64,000 bases of DNA from Paractinoplanes ovalisporus (GTDB taxonomy: Bacteria; Actinomycetota; Actinomycetes; Mycobacteriales; Micromonosporaceae): contig NZ_JAENHP010000008.1 in the NCBI RefSeq assembly GCF_016834655.1, forward strand, positions 248,001-312,000, written 5' to 3'. The notes under the pieces are model-generated. The model did not search any database, was not told the DNA's origin, and saw only the letters and a program-made list of their open reading frames with translations. Each line of letters begins with the position of its first letter. The first letter of the stretch is position 1. Shown piece by piece: positions 41,446 to 48,659 of this stretch. A program made the translations under genes and the position numbers.

Positions 41446-42135
41446 GTGAATCGGCTCTGGGGCCGGGTTTCGGTCCGTGTCGTGTCCGTCGGCGTGCTGG
41501 TCGCGGGCCTGATCGGCGGCATCTATCTCGGCTCGGGCTGGCAGTCCGACGACGCCTCCGAGGCGCCGATCGCGAGCGCCGTGCAGGCCGACCTCGACAT
41601 GCAGTTGCTGAAACAGCATCAGAGCCAGAACGCCGCCGCCCGCGCGTGGCAGCGCCAGGCCGAGGGCAACGCCGCCGCCAAGGCCGCGGCCGCCGCCAAG
41701 GCCGCCGCCGGCCAGGCGCACAAGCTCGAGACGAAGGTCGCCAAGGACAAGAAGGCGGCCGCCGATCGCAAGAAGGAGGAGGAGAGCGGACCGGTCAAGT
41801 ACAACGGCCCGATCCCCGCCTCCTGCAACGAATACTCCGGCAGTCGCGAGATCGGCTGCGCGCTGATGCTGGACAAGGGTTTCCCGATCGCCGAGTTCCC
41901 GTGCCTCGACCAGTTGTGGAAGCACGAGAGCGGCTGGAACTACAAGGCCGAGAACAAGAGCTCCGGCGCGTACGGGATTCCGCAGGCCCTCCCCGGCAAG
42001 AAGATGGCTTCCGCCGGCGCCGACTGGAAGACCAATCCGGCCACCCAGATCAAATGGGGCCTGGGCTACGTGAAGGGCCGTTACGACTCCCCGTGCGGCG
42101 CGTGGAACTACTTCCAGAACAACGGTCACTACTAG
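41446..42135 (+). CDS. Lytic transglycosylase-like exported protein
   Basis: A 229-residue protein. A basic start and membrane helix (about 8-30) lead to a long Ala/Lys/Gln-rich coiled coil (about 45-115), then a C-terminal SLT-type domain (about 130-229) with CLDQLWKHESGWNYKAENKSSGAYGIPQALPG, which includes the catalytic Glu in HESGWN and the GAYGIPQ motif, plus AGADWKTNPATQIKWGLGYVKGRY. It cleaves peptidoglycan at the cell surface. GTG at 41446 has an AAGGG site six bases upstream; ATG at 41440 overlaps that site and is less likely. Confidence 0.88.
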   Translation: MNRLWGRVSVRVVSVGVLVAGLIGGIYLGSGWQSDDASEAPIASAVQADLDMQLLKQHQSQNAAARAWQRQAEGNAAAKAAAAAKAAAGQAHKLETKVAKDKKAAADRKKEEESGPVKYNGPIPASCNEYSGSREIGCALMLDKGFPIAEFPCLDQLWKHESGWNYKAENKSSGAYGIPQALPGKKMASAGADWKTNPATQIKWGLGYVKGRYDSPCGAWNYFQNNGHY

Positions 42136-42139
42136 CCTT

Positions 42140-42457
42140 TCAGGCGGCGCGCAGCCGCCGGGCCATCGTTGTCGCCGCTGCTCCGGCCACTGTGGCCAGC
42201 AGAATCCAGCCCGCGATCACCCACGAGCCAGAGCCCAGAACGGCCGCGAAGGTGCCCACCGCGAGCAGCGATCCGAAAGCGCCGACCGACAGAATCGATC
42301 CAACGGATCCCACCGACAGAACAGAAAGAAACGACGCCACACTGGCGACCGAAAGAATCGACCCGAACGACCCGAACGACAAAATCGAGTCTTTCGAGTA
42401 GACGCTGAGAATCGATCCGCTGGACTTGTACGAGAGAATGTTCTTCGTTCGAGGCAT
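42140..42457 (-). CDS. Small protein with SILS-type repeats and one membrane helix
   Basis: A 105-residue protein. Residues about 10-75 are built of about seven short repeats of the type S-x-G-S-I-L-S-V/F, an alternating small/hydrophobic pattern reminiscent of short beta-solenoids; a membrane helix (about 78-98) and a basic tail follow. The DNA of the repeat is richer in A and T than the surroundings and contains recurring GACAGAATCGATC-like blocks. ATG at 42457. Its stop is 5 bases from the end of the transglycosylase gene. I do not know the function. Confidence 0.72.
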   Translation of the reverse strand: MPRTKNILSYKSSGSILSVYSKDSILSFGSFGSILSVASVASFLSVLSVGSVGSILSVGAFGSLLAVGTFAAVLGSGSWVIAGWILLATVAGAAATTMARRLRAA

Positions 42458-42539
42458 GCGCTAATCATGTCGGCCGGTGTCGCCGGCCGGGATCCCGGAG
42501 ATTGCTGAACCGGCATCAACCAGTTGGTGGACCGGTTTC

Positions 42540-42758
42540 TCAGCCGGCCCGTTTGGCCTGGTACATCGCGATGTCGGACCGTCGGCTCAGAATCCGGGGC
42601 GGACGCCGAGAACGAAGCACGTGGATCGGCACGACCGCGAACGCGACGCCGGCCTCGATCTGAGCCAGATCGATGACGTCGACGTGGCGCTGGATCACGC
42701 TTCCGGGCCCTTCGGTGGTCGCCTCCCCCTCGTCGTCCTTGACGTCGAACGTGGCCAT
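42540..42758 (-). pseudogene. Remnant of a GGDEF-domain gene (C-terminal end)
   Basis: The last 45 codons of this frame read like the end of a diguanylate cyclase: IDLAQIEAGVAFAVVPIHV in place of the ..SIGVA strand and a clean SDIAMYQAKRAG before the stop, the standard (A/S)DxAMYxAKRxG terminus. No GGDEF motif or N-terminal part exists upstream; the frame there turns into non-coding DNA and the divergent operator at 42828. I read it as the decayed tail of a truncated gene. Confidence 0.6.
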
Positions 42759-42827
42759 CCGGGCCCCTTCGCGCGCAGCCGACACCTGGCGGAAGCATTC
42801 CGCCGCGGCGTCAGGGTTGCGCCATCC

Positions 42828-42863
42828 TTGTTTGGAATGCAAACCTATCTGCATCCCACACAA
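42828..42863. promoter_or_regulatory. Imperfect inverted repeat upstream of membrane protein gene
   Basis: TTGTTTGGAATGCA (42828-42841) and TGCATCCCACACAA (42850-42863) match at 12 of 14 paired positions with an 8-base spacer. The right arm touches the AAGGAGG ribosome site of the gene at 42873. This is a likely operator for the winged-helix regulator encoded by the second gene of the pair. Confidence 0.65.
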
Positions 42864-42872
42864 GGAGGCGCC

Positions 42873-43589
42873 ATGAGTTCGGAAGCCCTGCTCGACCACC
42901 TCAAGGGGCTGCGTCGAACCGTGCGTCACGACCGGCAGGCGTACGCCGTCCCCCTCCTGCTTTTCGGGGTGCTGACCTTGGCGGCGGCCCCGCTCTACCT
43001 CGACTCCGAAGGTCCGGACGCTCTGCGGGCCGCACAACAGAACCCAGCCCTGGCCGGCCTCGGCGGCGACCTGCTCCAGAACTCCGCCGCGATCGGCTGG
43101 TACTGGCTGGCCGCGCTGATCCTCGGCTACCTGGGCACCCTCTGGTGGTACCGCCGCCACGCCCTGGCAGTGGGAGTGCAGACCTCCACGCGCAAATACC
43201 TGCAAGCCGGGGTGGCCGGAGTCCTTGGGGGCCTAGCGCTCGGCCCCGTCCTTCAGTTCCTGGCCGTCAACACGTACACATCAGTCTCCGAGGCGGCGCG
43301 GCGGATCCTCTTCCCGCTGTACGCCCTGCTCAGCCTGGGCCTGATCCCGATCCTGGTGATCACCATCGGCGTCCTGGTGCTGGCCCGGGTCGAACGCAGC
43401 CGCCTGCTGGCCCTGACGGCGGGCATCCTGGCCGTCACCCTGGCCGCCGCCGTGATCTACGTGAACGCCCCGCCCTTCGGCGACACCTTCCCGAGGTGGG
43501 GGTACGTTCTGACAGTGCTCCCACCGGCCGCAGTCCTGCTCACGACCGGCATCATCGCCGCAGTACGGACGCGCCGAACCCACACATGA
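42873..43589 (+). CDS. Hypothetical integral membrane protein
   Basis: A 238-residue protein with six membrane helices (about 25-43, 70-90, 105-125, 140-165, 170-195 and 205-225) after a cytosolic start of about 20 residues (SSEALLDHLKGLRRTVRHDRQAY). No transport or catalytic motif is visible. AAGGAGG lies just upstream of ATG 42873. The next gene, a winged-helix regulator, starts inside its stop codon (ATGA), a common arrangement in which the regulator represses its own operon. Confidence 0.78.
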   Translation: MSSEALLDHLKGLRRTVRHDRQAYAVPLLLFGVLTLAAAPLYLDSEGPDALRAAQQNPALAGLGGDLLQNSAAIGWYWLAALILGYLGTLWWYRRHALAVGVQTSTRKYLQAGVAGVLGGLALGPVLQFLAVNTYTSVSEAARRILFPLYALLSLGLIPILVITIGVLVLARVERSRLLALTAGILAVTLAAAVIYVNAPPFGDTFPRWGYVLTVLPPAAVLLTTGIIAAVRTRRTHT

Positions 43590-43924
43590 CCACACCCGCC
43601 GACTCGACGTCGCCGCATCCCACAAACGCCTTGGACGACACCGTCCACCAGCGTCACCGCTTGGGCATCCTGACAATCTGCGCCGAGGCCGAACGGGTCG
43701 AGTTCACCTACTTACGAGACACGCTGTCCCTGACCGGCGGCAATTTGTCCCGCCACTTGGCCGTCCTCGAGGAGGCCCACTTGATAGAGGTGACAAAGGG
43801 CCACGAGGGCCGGCGCCCCCGCACCTGGATAGCCATCACAGCCGTAGGCCGCGCAGCGTTGGCCGCCGAACTCGCCGCGCTCGAGGCGCTGGTTCTCCGT
43901 CACCGCCGGACTTCAGACGCATGA
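43586..43924 (+). CDS. Winged-helix transcriptional regulator
   Basis: A 112-residue regulator of the MarR/PadR-like winged-helix type (HTH_34-like). The recognition part is RLGILTICAEAERVEFTYLRDTLSLTGGNLSRHLAVLEEAHLIEVTKG, then a wing (GRRPRTWIAITAVG) and a short dimerisation helix. It overlaps the membrane gene and probably binds the inverted repeat at 42828-42863. The effector is unknown. Confidence 0.88.
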   Translation: MTTPADSTSPHPTNALDDTVHQRHRLGILTICAEAERVEFTYLRDTLSLTGGNLSRHLAVLEEAHLIEVTKGHEGRRPRTWIAITAVGRAALAAELAALEALVLRHRRTSDA

Positions 43925-44949
43925 CATCGCCGGTGCCGCACCCCTCGTAGATCGCCAGGGCAGCACTCTCACGGTTCGCCGGGACATTGCCCTTCCTGGA
44001 AGCCGCGATGACGCCCGGCGCCTACCGCCTGCGTCGCGCCAGCACCGACCACCCGTTGCACAGGTCACAAGCCGCCGGACTCGCACCGAACGAGACCGAT
44101 CAGCGCCCGCGAAGCGCCGACCGGTCTCGTTCGTCGTTGCAGGTGGGGCATTCACCGCGAGTCAGTCACTAAGACGATCTCTGATTCACACTTTGCCGGA
44201 CGCCTCACCTCGGCGGATCGGCGCCAAGATCGCATCGGGAGCCGGCTCGACGCGATCCGCGGCATTGCTCGCGGCGGGGGTCTCCCCATCGTTGCGCAGC
44301 CGCAGGGGCATCTGCTCAACGATTGAAGACCCACCGGTCGCCGCCTCAGCGAACGCCGACGCTGCACTGTCACCTCCGCCGATCGTTGCGGTTCCGGCTC
44401 GCGGGCCACGCAGCCAACGGACGTCGCTGTAACCATCTCGAAACAAAGTACGTTCGCCCCGCCGGTCGCTCAGCTCTGGAAGCAAAGGCGTCTGCACGTG
44501 CAATCCCGCCGATCCCGCCGAACGAGGTGACGCATAGTATTCGAGTAGTCACGAAGCGCCAGATAGGTAGACCTTCGAGTTCCAAACAAGAAGTACTAGC
44601 CTCGCCGTCAAGATCAACCTCTGTGATCCTGGTTCTGCGAGAACCACTCGGCCGAGCATTTTCATAAAGCTCCTTCATCAGGGCCTGATTTTGCAGTCAC
44701 TATCCGCTTCTCAGCCACTGCTTAAATTGCATTCTTGGTCTGCAGTCTTGCAGCTCAACGCGACTTAATCGGTTAAGTTCTGTTTCATCCGAGAAGGAAA
44801 CGAATAGATTCGTAGCGTCGCTTGTCCGGCGCCATTCGGCAATGACAAAATTCCAGCAACCCGATGGAGCGCAAGATCCGTCGAAAGTTCATTTGATCAA
44901 GGCATACAGCGCCGAGCGCAAGCTCGCCCACACACGGAGGCCACCGATC
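43925..44949. other. Gene-poor region, low GC for this chromosome
   Basis: About 1 kb without a convincing gene. Several short frames are open on both strands, but they lack ribosome sites and codon bias, and GC is visibly lower around 44500-44860. A perfect 12-bp inverted repeat (44087-44098 with 44122-44133) with a short inner GCGC pair lies 160 bases after the regulator gene and may be a terminator. The AT-rich part precedes the small gene at 44950 and may hold its promoter. The region looks like foreign or decayed DNA. Confidence 0.55.
44087..44133. repeat. Perfect 12-bp inverted repeat
   Basis: CGAACGAGACCG at 44087-44098 is matched by its reverse complement at 44122-44133, with GCGC pairing inside the loop. 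Its position after a + strand gene and the strong stem favour a factor-type terminator, but there is no T-run and an end or binding site of a mobile segment is also possible. Confidence 0.6.
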
Positions 44950-45141
44950 ATGACCGAAACCCCCGGCTCGGCGGACCTGTTGTTCGCACGAACCATCGCG
45001 TTCGTTGCGATCCTGCTCTTCGCCAACCTCGTCCTGGTCGTGCTGCTCGCCGGAGGCTGCGACGTCCGGGCCGCGCTGGCCGCCGCAACCGGCTCCGCGA
45101 TGCTCGCCGTGGAGATCGCGGATCAGCTTCTCAAAGCATGA
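44950..45141 (+). CDS. Small membrane protein
   Basis: A 63-residue protein. The middle (about residues 13-34, TIAFVAILLFANLVLVVLLAG) is a strong membrane helix, followed by a second weaker hydrophobic stretch (AALAAATGSAMLAVEIADQLL). The ATG has a GGAGG site eight to nine bases away; the longer in-frame start at 44842 would add an unlikely hydrophilic leader. It is the first of three co-directional genes with the HTH and ParB-like genes. Confidence 0.6.
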   Translation: MTETPGSADLLFARTIAFVAILLFANLVLVVLLAGGCDVRAALAAATGSAMLAVEIADQLLKA

Positions 45142-45240
45142 GGTAACCCGCCCCGACACGCATCGAACCCCCGAGTAGGGACCGAGGGCGTACGGGCAAG
45201 TTCCGCCTCCGCCGAGCCGTCCTTGGTGATTGGAGAATTC

Positions 45241-45714
45241 ATGAGCGCCACCGCAACGCCGACAGACCGTTCGTCCGCCGCATCTGTTGCCCTGCAACGA
45301 TTTGCTCTTGATCTTCAGGAGGCGCGCCGGGCGGACGGCGAGCCGACGTATGCCACGCTGGTGCACCGGATGAACCATGAGTTCTCGAAGGCCACCATCA
45401 GTCGTGTTCTGAACGGAGGAAGGCCCTCCTGGGACTTCACCTACCGCTTCCTCAAGGCATGCCGGGTCCCCGATGCAACCATCACGGAGACCTGGCGACC
45501 GAAGTGGACCCACCTGTGGGACGCGCTCCGTCCGCTCGATCTCCAGCATCCTCCAGACGCGACCGACAACACCGGTGCAGAGTGCACTGTCTGCGGCGCG
45601 TGGGTGATGAACAGGTCGCGGCACGCGGCTTATCACCAGCAGCGCGACGACCTGTCGACATCCAGCTCCAACGCTCTGGAACGGCTCGACCTCTTCGACG
45701 GAAAGCGAGGCTAA
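45241..45714 (+). CDS. HTH protein with C2H2-like zinc motif
   Basis: A 157-residue protein. Residues about 15-85 resemble an XRE-type HTH (LVHRMNHEFSKATISRVLNGGRPSWDFTYRFLKAC). The C-terminal third has C-x2-C-x9-H-x3-H (CTVCGAWVMNRSRHAAYH), the spacing of a small zinc finger. A Ser-rich acidic tail follows. ATG at 45241. The ParB-like gene begins 3 bases after its stop, so the two are made together. Confidence 0.72.
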   Translation: MSATATPTDRSSAASVALQRFALDLQEARRADGEPTYATLVHRMNHEFSKATISRVLNGGRPSWDFTYRFLKACRVPDATITETWRPKWTHLWDALRPLDLQHPPDATDNTGAECTVCGAWVMNRSRHAAYHQQRDDLSTSSSNALERLDLFDGKRG

Positions 45715-45717
45715 GCG

Positions 45718-46911
45718 ATGGCCCCTGCCACGCCCGGCGCATCTGACAACATTCCCGAGAGCCGGAACACCAGGACCACCGAATTCGCGAAAGTGCGTCC
45801 TGATCAGCTTGCCGACAACCCGCGTAACCCACCTCGGCGCATCGAGGATCTGGAGGACATGGCCAATGTCGCCGAGTACGGCATACTGCAACCTGTCCTG
45901 GTCACCACACGCGAGAATTTCCTGAAGGACAACCGCGTGTTCGCCGACGTGATCGGCGACGCTCCGTACGTGATTCTGGCCGGGCATCGTCGGAAAGCCG
46001 CGGCTCTCATGTACAACCTCGAAGAGGTGCCGGTACACATCCGGCACGACCTGAGCGCCAACGGCGGGGACGCAATCGTCCGGCTCGTCGAGAACCTGAG
46101 CCGCAAGACACTCGATCCGATCAGCGAAGCGCTCGACTATCAGCGTCTGCGCGAGGAGAACGGGTTGTCCGTCCGCGATATCGCGAGGAGGGTAGGTATC
46201 CCTTCCCACGCCGTCGTATCGAAGCGCCTGAAACTACTGACGCTGCCGACCGCGTTGCAGGAGGCGATCGCCAAGCTCGAGCTTCGCGTCACCGACGCCG
46301 AAGCTTTGGGCAAGCTGGACACCGGCGAGCTCCAAGTGCAGGCGTGGGAAATAATGCGCACTCATAACATGTCCGTCGCGCAGGCCATGACGGAAGTGCA
46401 GCGGCGGCCACGCCGACGGGATTCGTCCGACGGGAGGCAGAGGCACAGCGCCGGCGACCGCCCAGGTTCGTCGCACGAGGCGACGGATACGGATGCCAGC
46501 GGTTCCGAACTCGATGCGGCCCAGAAGTCGAACGAGGCGCGGTTCGCCGTGTGCCAGCTTCTGGCCAAGCAGGGGCCTGACTCCGACGACGTCACCCGGT
46601 TCATCGCGGCTTACGCGGTGCAGGGCACGTCGTCCTCGTGGCATCGCGATGCCGTGCGGCTCGCCCATCGCTGGCTACGGCGTGCAGAAGTCGGACCGGT
46701 GGACAACGATCCTCAGCTCTACCTCGCCGCGGTAGACCCCGAGGACGTCGTGCACGTCGCCTTCGTCATGGCGCTGGCCTCCGATGAGATGCGCATCCGC
46801 GACCGCCGGCGGCGCTGGGACCACCGCGACATCGCCCACCTGAGCCGCCTGGAGGCAGCCGGCCACACTCTGACCGACTGGGAACGTCAAAGAGCAGCCG
46901 AAGCCCGATAA
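45718..46911 (+). CDS. Orphan ParB-like DNA-binding protein
   Basis: A 397-residue ParB/RepB/Spo0J-family protein. The ParB/Srx domain includes DNPRNPPRRIEDLEDMANVAEYGILQPVLV and the nucleotide box LAGHRRKAAALM (classical GERR is GHRR here), then VENLSRKTLDPISEALDYQRL and an HTH (VRDIARRVGIPSHAVVSKRLKLL). A disordered Ser/Asp/Arg linker (about 225-265) leads to a C-terminal helical region unlike the chromosomal ParB dimer domain. No parA is nearby. Such proteins belong to plasmids and integrative elements, where they bind own sites or regulate transcription. Confidence 0.85.
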   Translation: MAPATPGASDNIPESRNTRTTEFAKVRPDQLADNPRNPPRRIEDLEDMANVAEYGILQPVLVTTRENFLKDNRVFADVIGDAPYVILAGHRRKAAALMYNLEEVPVHIRHDLSANGGDAIVRLVENLSRKTLDPISEALDYQRLREENGLSVRDIARRVGIPSHAVVSKRLKLLTLPTALQEAIAKLELRVTDAEALGKLDTGELQVQAWEIMRTHNMSVAQAMTEVQRRPRRRDSSDGRQRHSAGDRPGSSHEATDTDASGSELDAAQKSNEARFAVCQLLAKQGPDSDDVTRFIAAYAVQGTSSSWHRDAVRLAHRWLRRAEVGPVDNDPQLYLAAVDPEDVVHVAFVMALASDEMRIRDRRRRWDHRDIAHLSRLEAAGHTLTDWERQRAAEAR

Positions 46912-46931
46912 GGGGTTCAACCCCCACACAC

Positions 46932-47023
46932 CGACGGCGACCGGCCGCACCGCGGGTTGCCGGGGTTCGCCTCCTGAGCAGACATGACAAAGGCCCTAGC
47001 CCGCTTCCGCGGACACGGGCCCT
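46932..47023 (-). repeat. Dispersed repeat, copy B, with terminator hairpin
   Basis: This copy keeps the GACCGG..CGCACCGCGGG unit, the GAGCAGACATGAC core and the hairpin seen at copies A and C. The stem is GGCCC (46992-46996) with GGGCC (47017-47021) plus CCGC/GCGG (47001-47004 with 47009-47012) next to the loop. The second GC-rich hairpin of A and C is decayed. No tRNA or tmRNA lies beside it; on the - strand it follows the SRPBCC gene at 47065 and may terminate it. Confidence 0.7.
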
Positions 47024-47064
47024 GTCTCTGACGGCGACTCCGCCGAACCTGATCGTGTTGGAAG

Positions 47065-47589
47065 TCAGTGGAGCTCGCTCTGCTCGTATGCCGGCGCCAG
47101 CTCGGCCCACCGCGCGCGCCACCTTGGCTCTGGCGTCTGGTCGGTCCACGGCTGGAGGTCGGCTGAAGCCTCGTCGCCGAGTGATCGTGCTAGATCCTCC
47201 AGGTGGGCCTGCCATCCGGCGCCGAAGAAGTGGAGGCGGTCCTGCGGCAGGCCGCGTTCCTCGACTACCAGGTGCGTTCTGCCGTTCTCGTCGGTCAGCC
47301 ACGCCTCGATCTGGGCCTCGTCGTCGGTGCCGGGCTCGGTGGTCAACAGCAGATGATGCGGTTTCTCGCAGACGTCGATGCGGCCCGGCCCGGTCCATGT
47401 GCTGGTGAAGACGGCGTGGAACGAGCCGCCCGGCCGCAGATCGCCGGACACCTGAGCGATCCAGCGTGCGAGCCGCTCCGGTTTGGTGCACGCCTCCCAC
47501 AGATCGTCGATGTCGGTGTCATAGGTTTCCTCGACGCGCACCGCGCCACGGGTTCCGTCGAGCGAGCGCATCGTCCCGGCAATCTTCAC
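47065..47589 (-). CDS. SRPBCC (AHSA1-type) protein, ArsR partner
   Basis: A 174-residue protein with the helix-grip opening RGAVRVEETYDTDIDDLWEACTKPERLARWIAQVSGDLRPGGSF, WTGPGRIDVCEKPHHLLLTTEP, and a C-terminal helix GAGWQAHLEDLARSLG. These match the Aha1/AHSA1-like SRPBCC proteins that are regularly encoded with an ArsR regulator. GTG at 47589 with AAGGAGC; its start overlaps the ArsR stop by 4 bases. Ligand unknown. Confidence 0.85.
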   Translation of the reverse strand: MKIAGTMRSLDGTRGAVRVEETYDTDIDDLWEACTKPERLARWIAQVSGDLRPGGSFHAVFTSTWTGPGRIDVCEKPHHLLLTTEPGTDDEAQIEAWLTDENGRTHLVVEERGLPQDRLHFFGAGWQAHLEDLARSLGDEASADLQPWTDQTPEPRWRARWAELAPAYEQSELH

Positions 47590-47903
47590 TTTCGCTCCTT
47601 CTTTCCTCGGGCGATCTCCGTGTGCAGGGCGTCGAGCCGGTTCTGCCAGAGCGCCCGGTACGGCTCCAGCCACTGATCCACCTCGGTCAGCGCCTCGGGC
47701 CGGAGGGCGTAGATGCGGCGTTGCGCGTCCTGGCGAACGTCGACCAGTCCGGCTTCTCGCAGCACGCGCAAATGCCGGGACACCCCCGGACGAGCGATCG
47801 GAAGCGCCGCCGCGAGCTCGCCGGCCGACGCCGGGTGACTGCGCAGAATCTCAAGCATCGTGCGCCGGCTCGGGTCAGCCAGCGCCTGCAAGACCTCATC
47901 CAT
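47586..47903 (-). CDS. ArsR-family winged-helix regulator
   Basis: A 105-residue repressor: MDEVLQALADPSRRTMLEILRSHPASAGELAAALPIARPGVSRHLRVLREAGLVDVRQDAQRRIYALRPEALTEV is a typical ArsR fold, lacking the ELCV metal-binding box, so it probably senses something other than metal. ATG at 47903. Frames open upstream of this are not conserved. It is the first gene of the two-gene operon with the SRPBCC protein. Confidence 0.88.
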   Translation of the reverse strand: MDEVLQALADPSRRTMLEILRSHPASAGELAAALPIARPGVSRHLRVLREAGLVDVRQDAQRRIYALRPEALTEVDQWLEPYRALWQNRLDALHTEIARGKKERK

Positions 47904-48020
47904 AACGCCCACGAGCGTAACCAGTCGGGTACGTAACCACAAGGGTACATAGAAGCCCAAGCCCAGCCTCGAAGGAGAACGACTCAAGATGCCAGGGCCG
48001 GAAGAAGACGATTCGACAGA

Positions 48021-48190
48021 TCGACCCTCACGCACCCACCGCGACCAACCGCAACGCGCTACCTCACGGGTTCGGCCCTCACGCAACCACGCGCCCACCG
48101 CAACCGACCGCACCGCGGTACCTCACGGCGTTCGGCCCTCACGCAACCACGCGCTGACCGTGACCAGCCGCACCGTGGGGTTTCAGGGGG
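48021..48190. repeat. Tandem repeat, exact 60-bp period
   Basis: Copies at 48071-48130 and 48131-48190 share the block TTCGGCCCTCACGCAACCAC and end in a CGCACCG..GG segment; a shorter 50-base copy lies at 48021-48070. The last copy runs into the tmRNA-side terminator hairpins and equals the first part of copy A near the tRNA (37163-37212), so this unit is also dispersed in the chromosome. Confidence 0.88.
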
Positions 48191-48256
48191 CTCGGCCCCC
48201 TGAGCAGACATGACGAGGCGGCCCGGTTCGCGCTTTCCGCGAACACAGACCGCCTC
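48131..48256 (-). repeat. Dispersed repeat, copy C, tmRNA terminator hairpins
   Basis: Directly downstream of ssrA on the - strand. It has a stem of GAGGCGG with CCGCCTC (48215-48221 and 48250-48256) closing an inner GTTCGCG/CGCGAAC stem (48226-48232 with 48238-48244, ctttc loop), then a perfect 8-bp hairpin (48184-48191 with 48195-48202). Compared with copy A the stem sequences differ in a pair-preserving way, supporting a real RNA hairpin. Confidence 0.8.
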
Positions 48257-48262
48257 GACTCG

Positions 48263-48635
48263 TGGAGGTGCCGGGAATCGAACCCGGGTCCTTCGTCGCT
48301 TCGTCAGGGCTTCTCCGAGCGCAGCTCACTATGCCTCTACTTGGCCCCGGGAATCACGTGAGCGAGTTCCTGTGACGGGCCCAGTCGCTGATTAGTCTCG
48401 CCGCAAGGTCCCCGCGACCGGGACCTGTTGGCCAACCTCCTAGCTGATGCCGGAGATCCGGGACGGAGGTGCTCCCGGTCCGACAGACTTGCTACTCGCC
48501 TCAGGCGGCGAGAGCGAAGTCAGCGCGCTTGGTTTCGGCGCTTATTGTTTTCCGACGACCGATTCTCGAGACGACGTCGGCTTCCTCGGCTCGCTTCCCC
48601 TGTCTCCACATTCGAAGTCGAAACCAGTCACCCCC
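48263..48635 (-). ncRNA. ssrA: Transfer-messenger RNA (tmRNA)
   Basis: The 5' GGGGGTG and 3' CACCTCC ends pair as a tRNA-Ala-like acceptor with a G-U third pair; the 5' region has GACTGGTTTCGACTTCGAA and the 3' end has the GGTTCGATTCC T-loop. The tag frame at 48501-48539 reads A-E-T-K-R-A-D-F-A-L-A-A then stop, a proper ALAA-ended degradation tag. CCA is not encoded. smpB lies 750 bases upstream, with one gene between. Confidence 0.95.
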
Positions 48636-48659
48636 TGGTAAATGAACAACTGTGCCATC

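Noticed and set aside
44186..44503. A 105-codon - strand frame in the gene-poor region
   Set aside because: No ribosome site, no recognisable domain, and the opposite strand is equally open; composition is not like the neighbouring genes.
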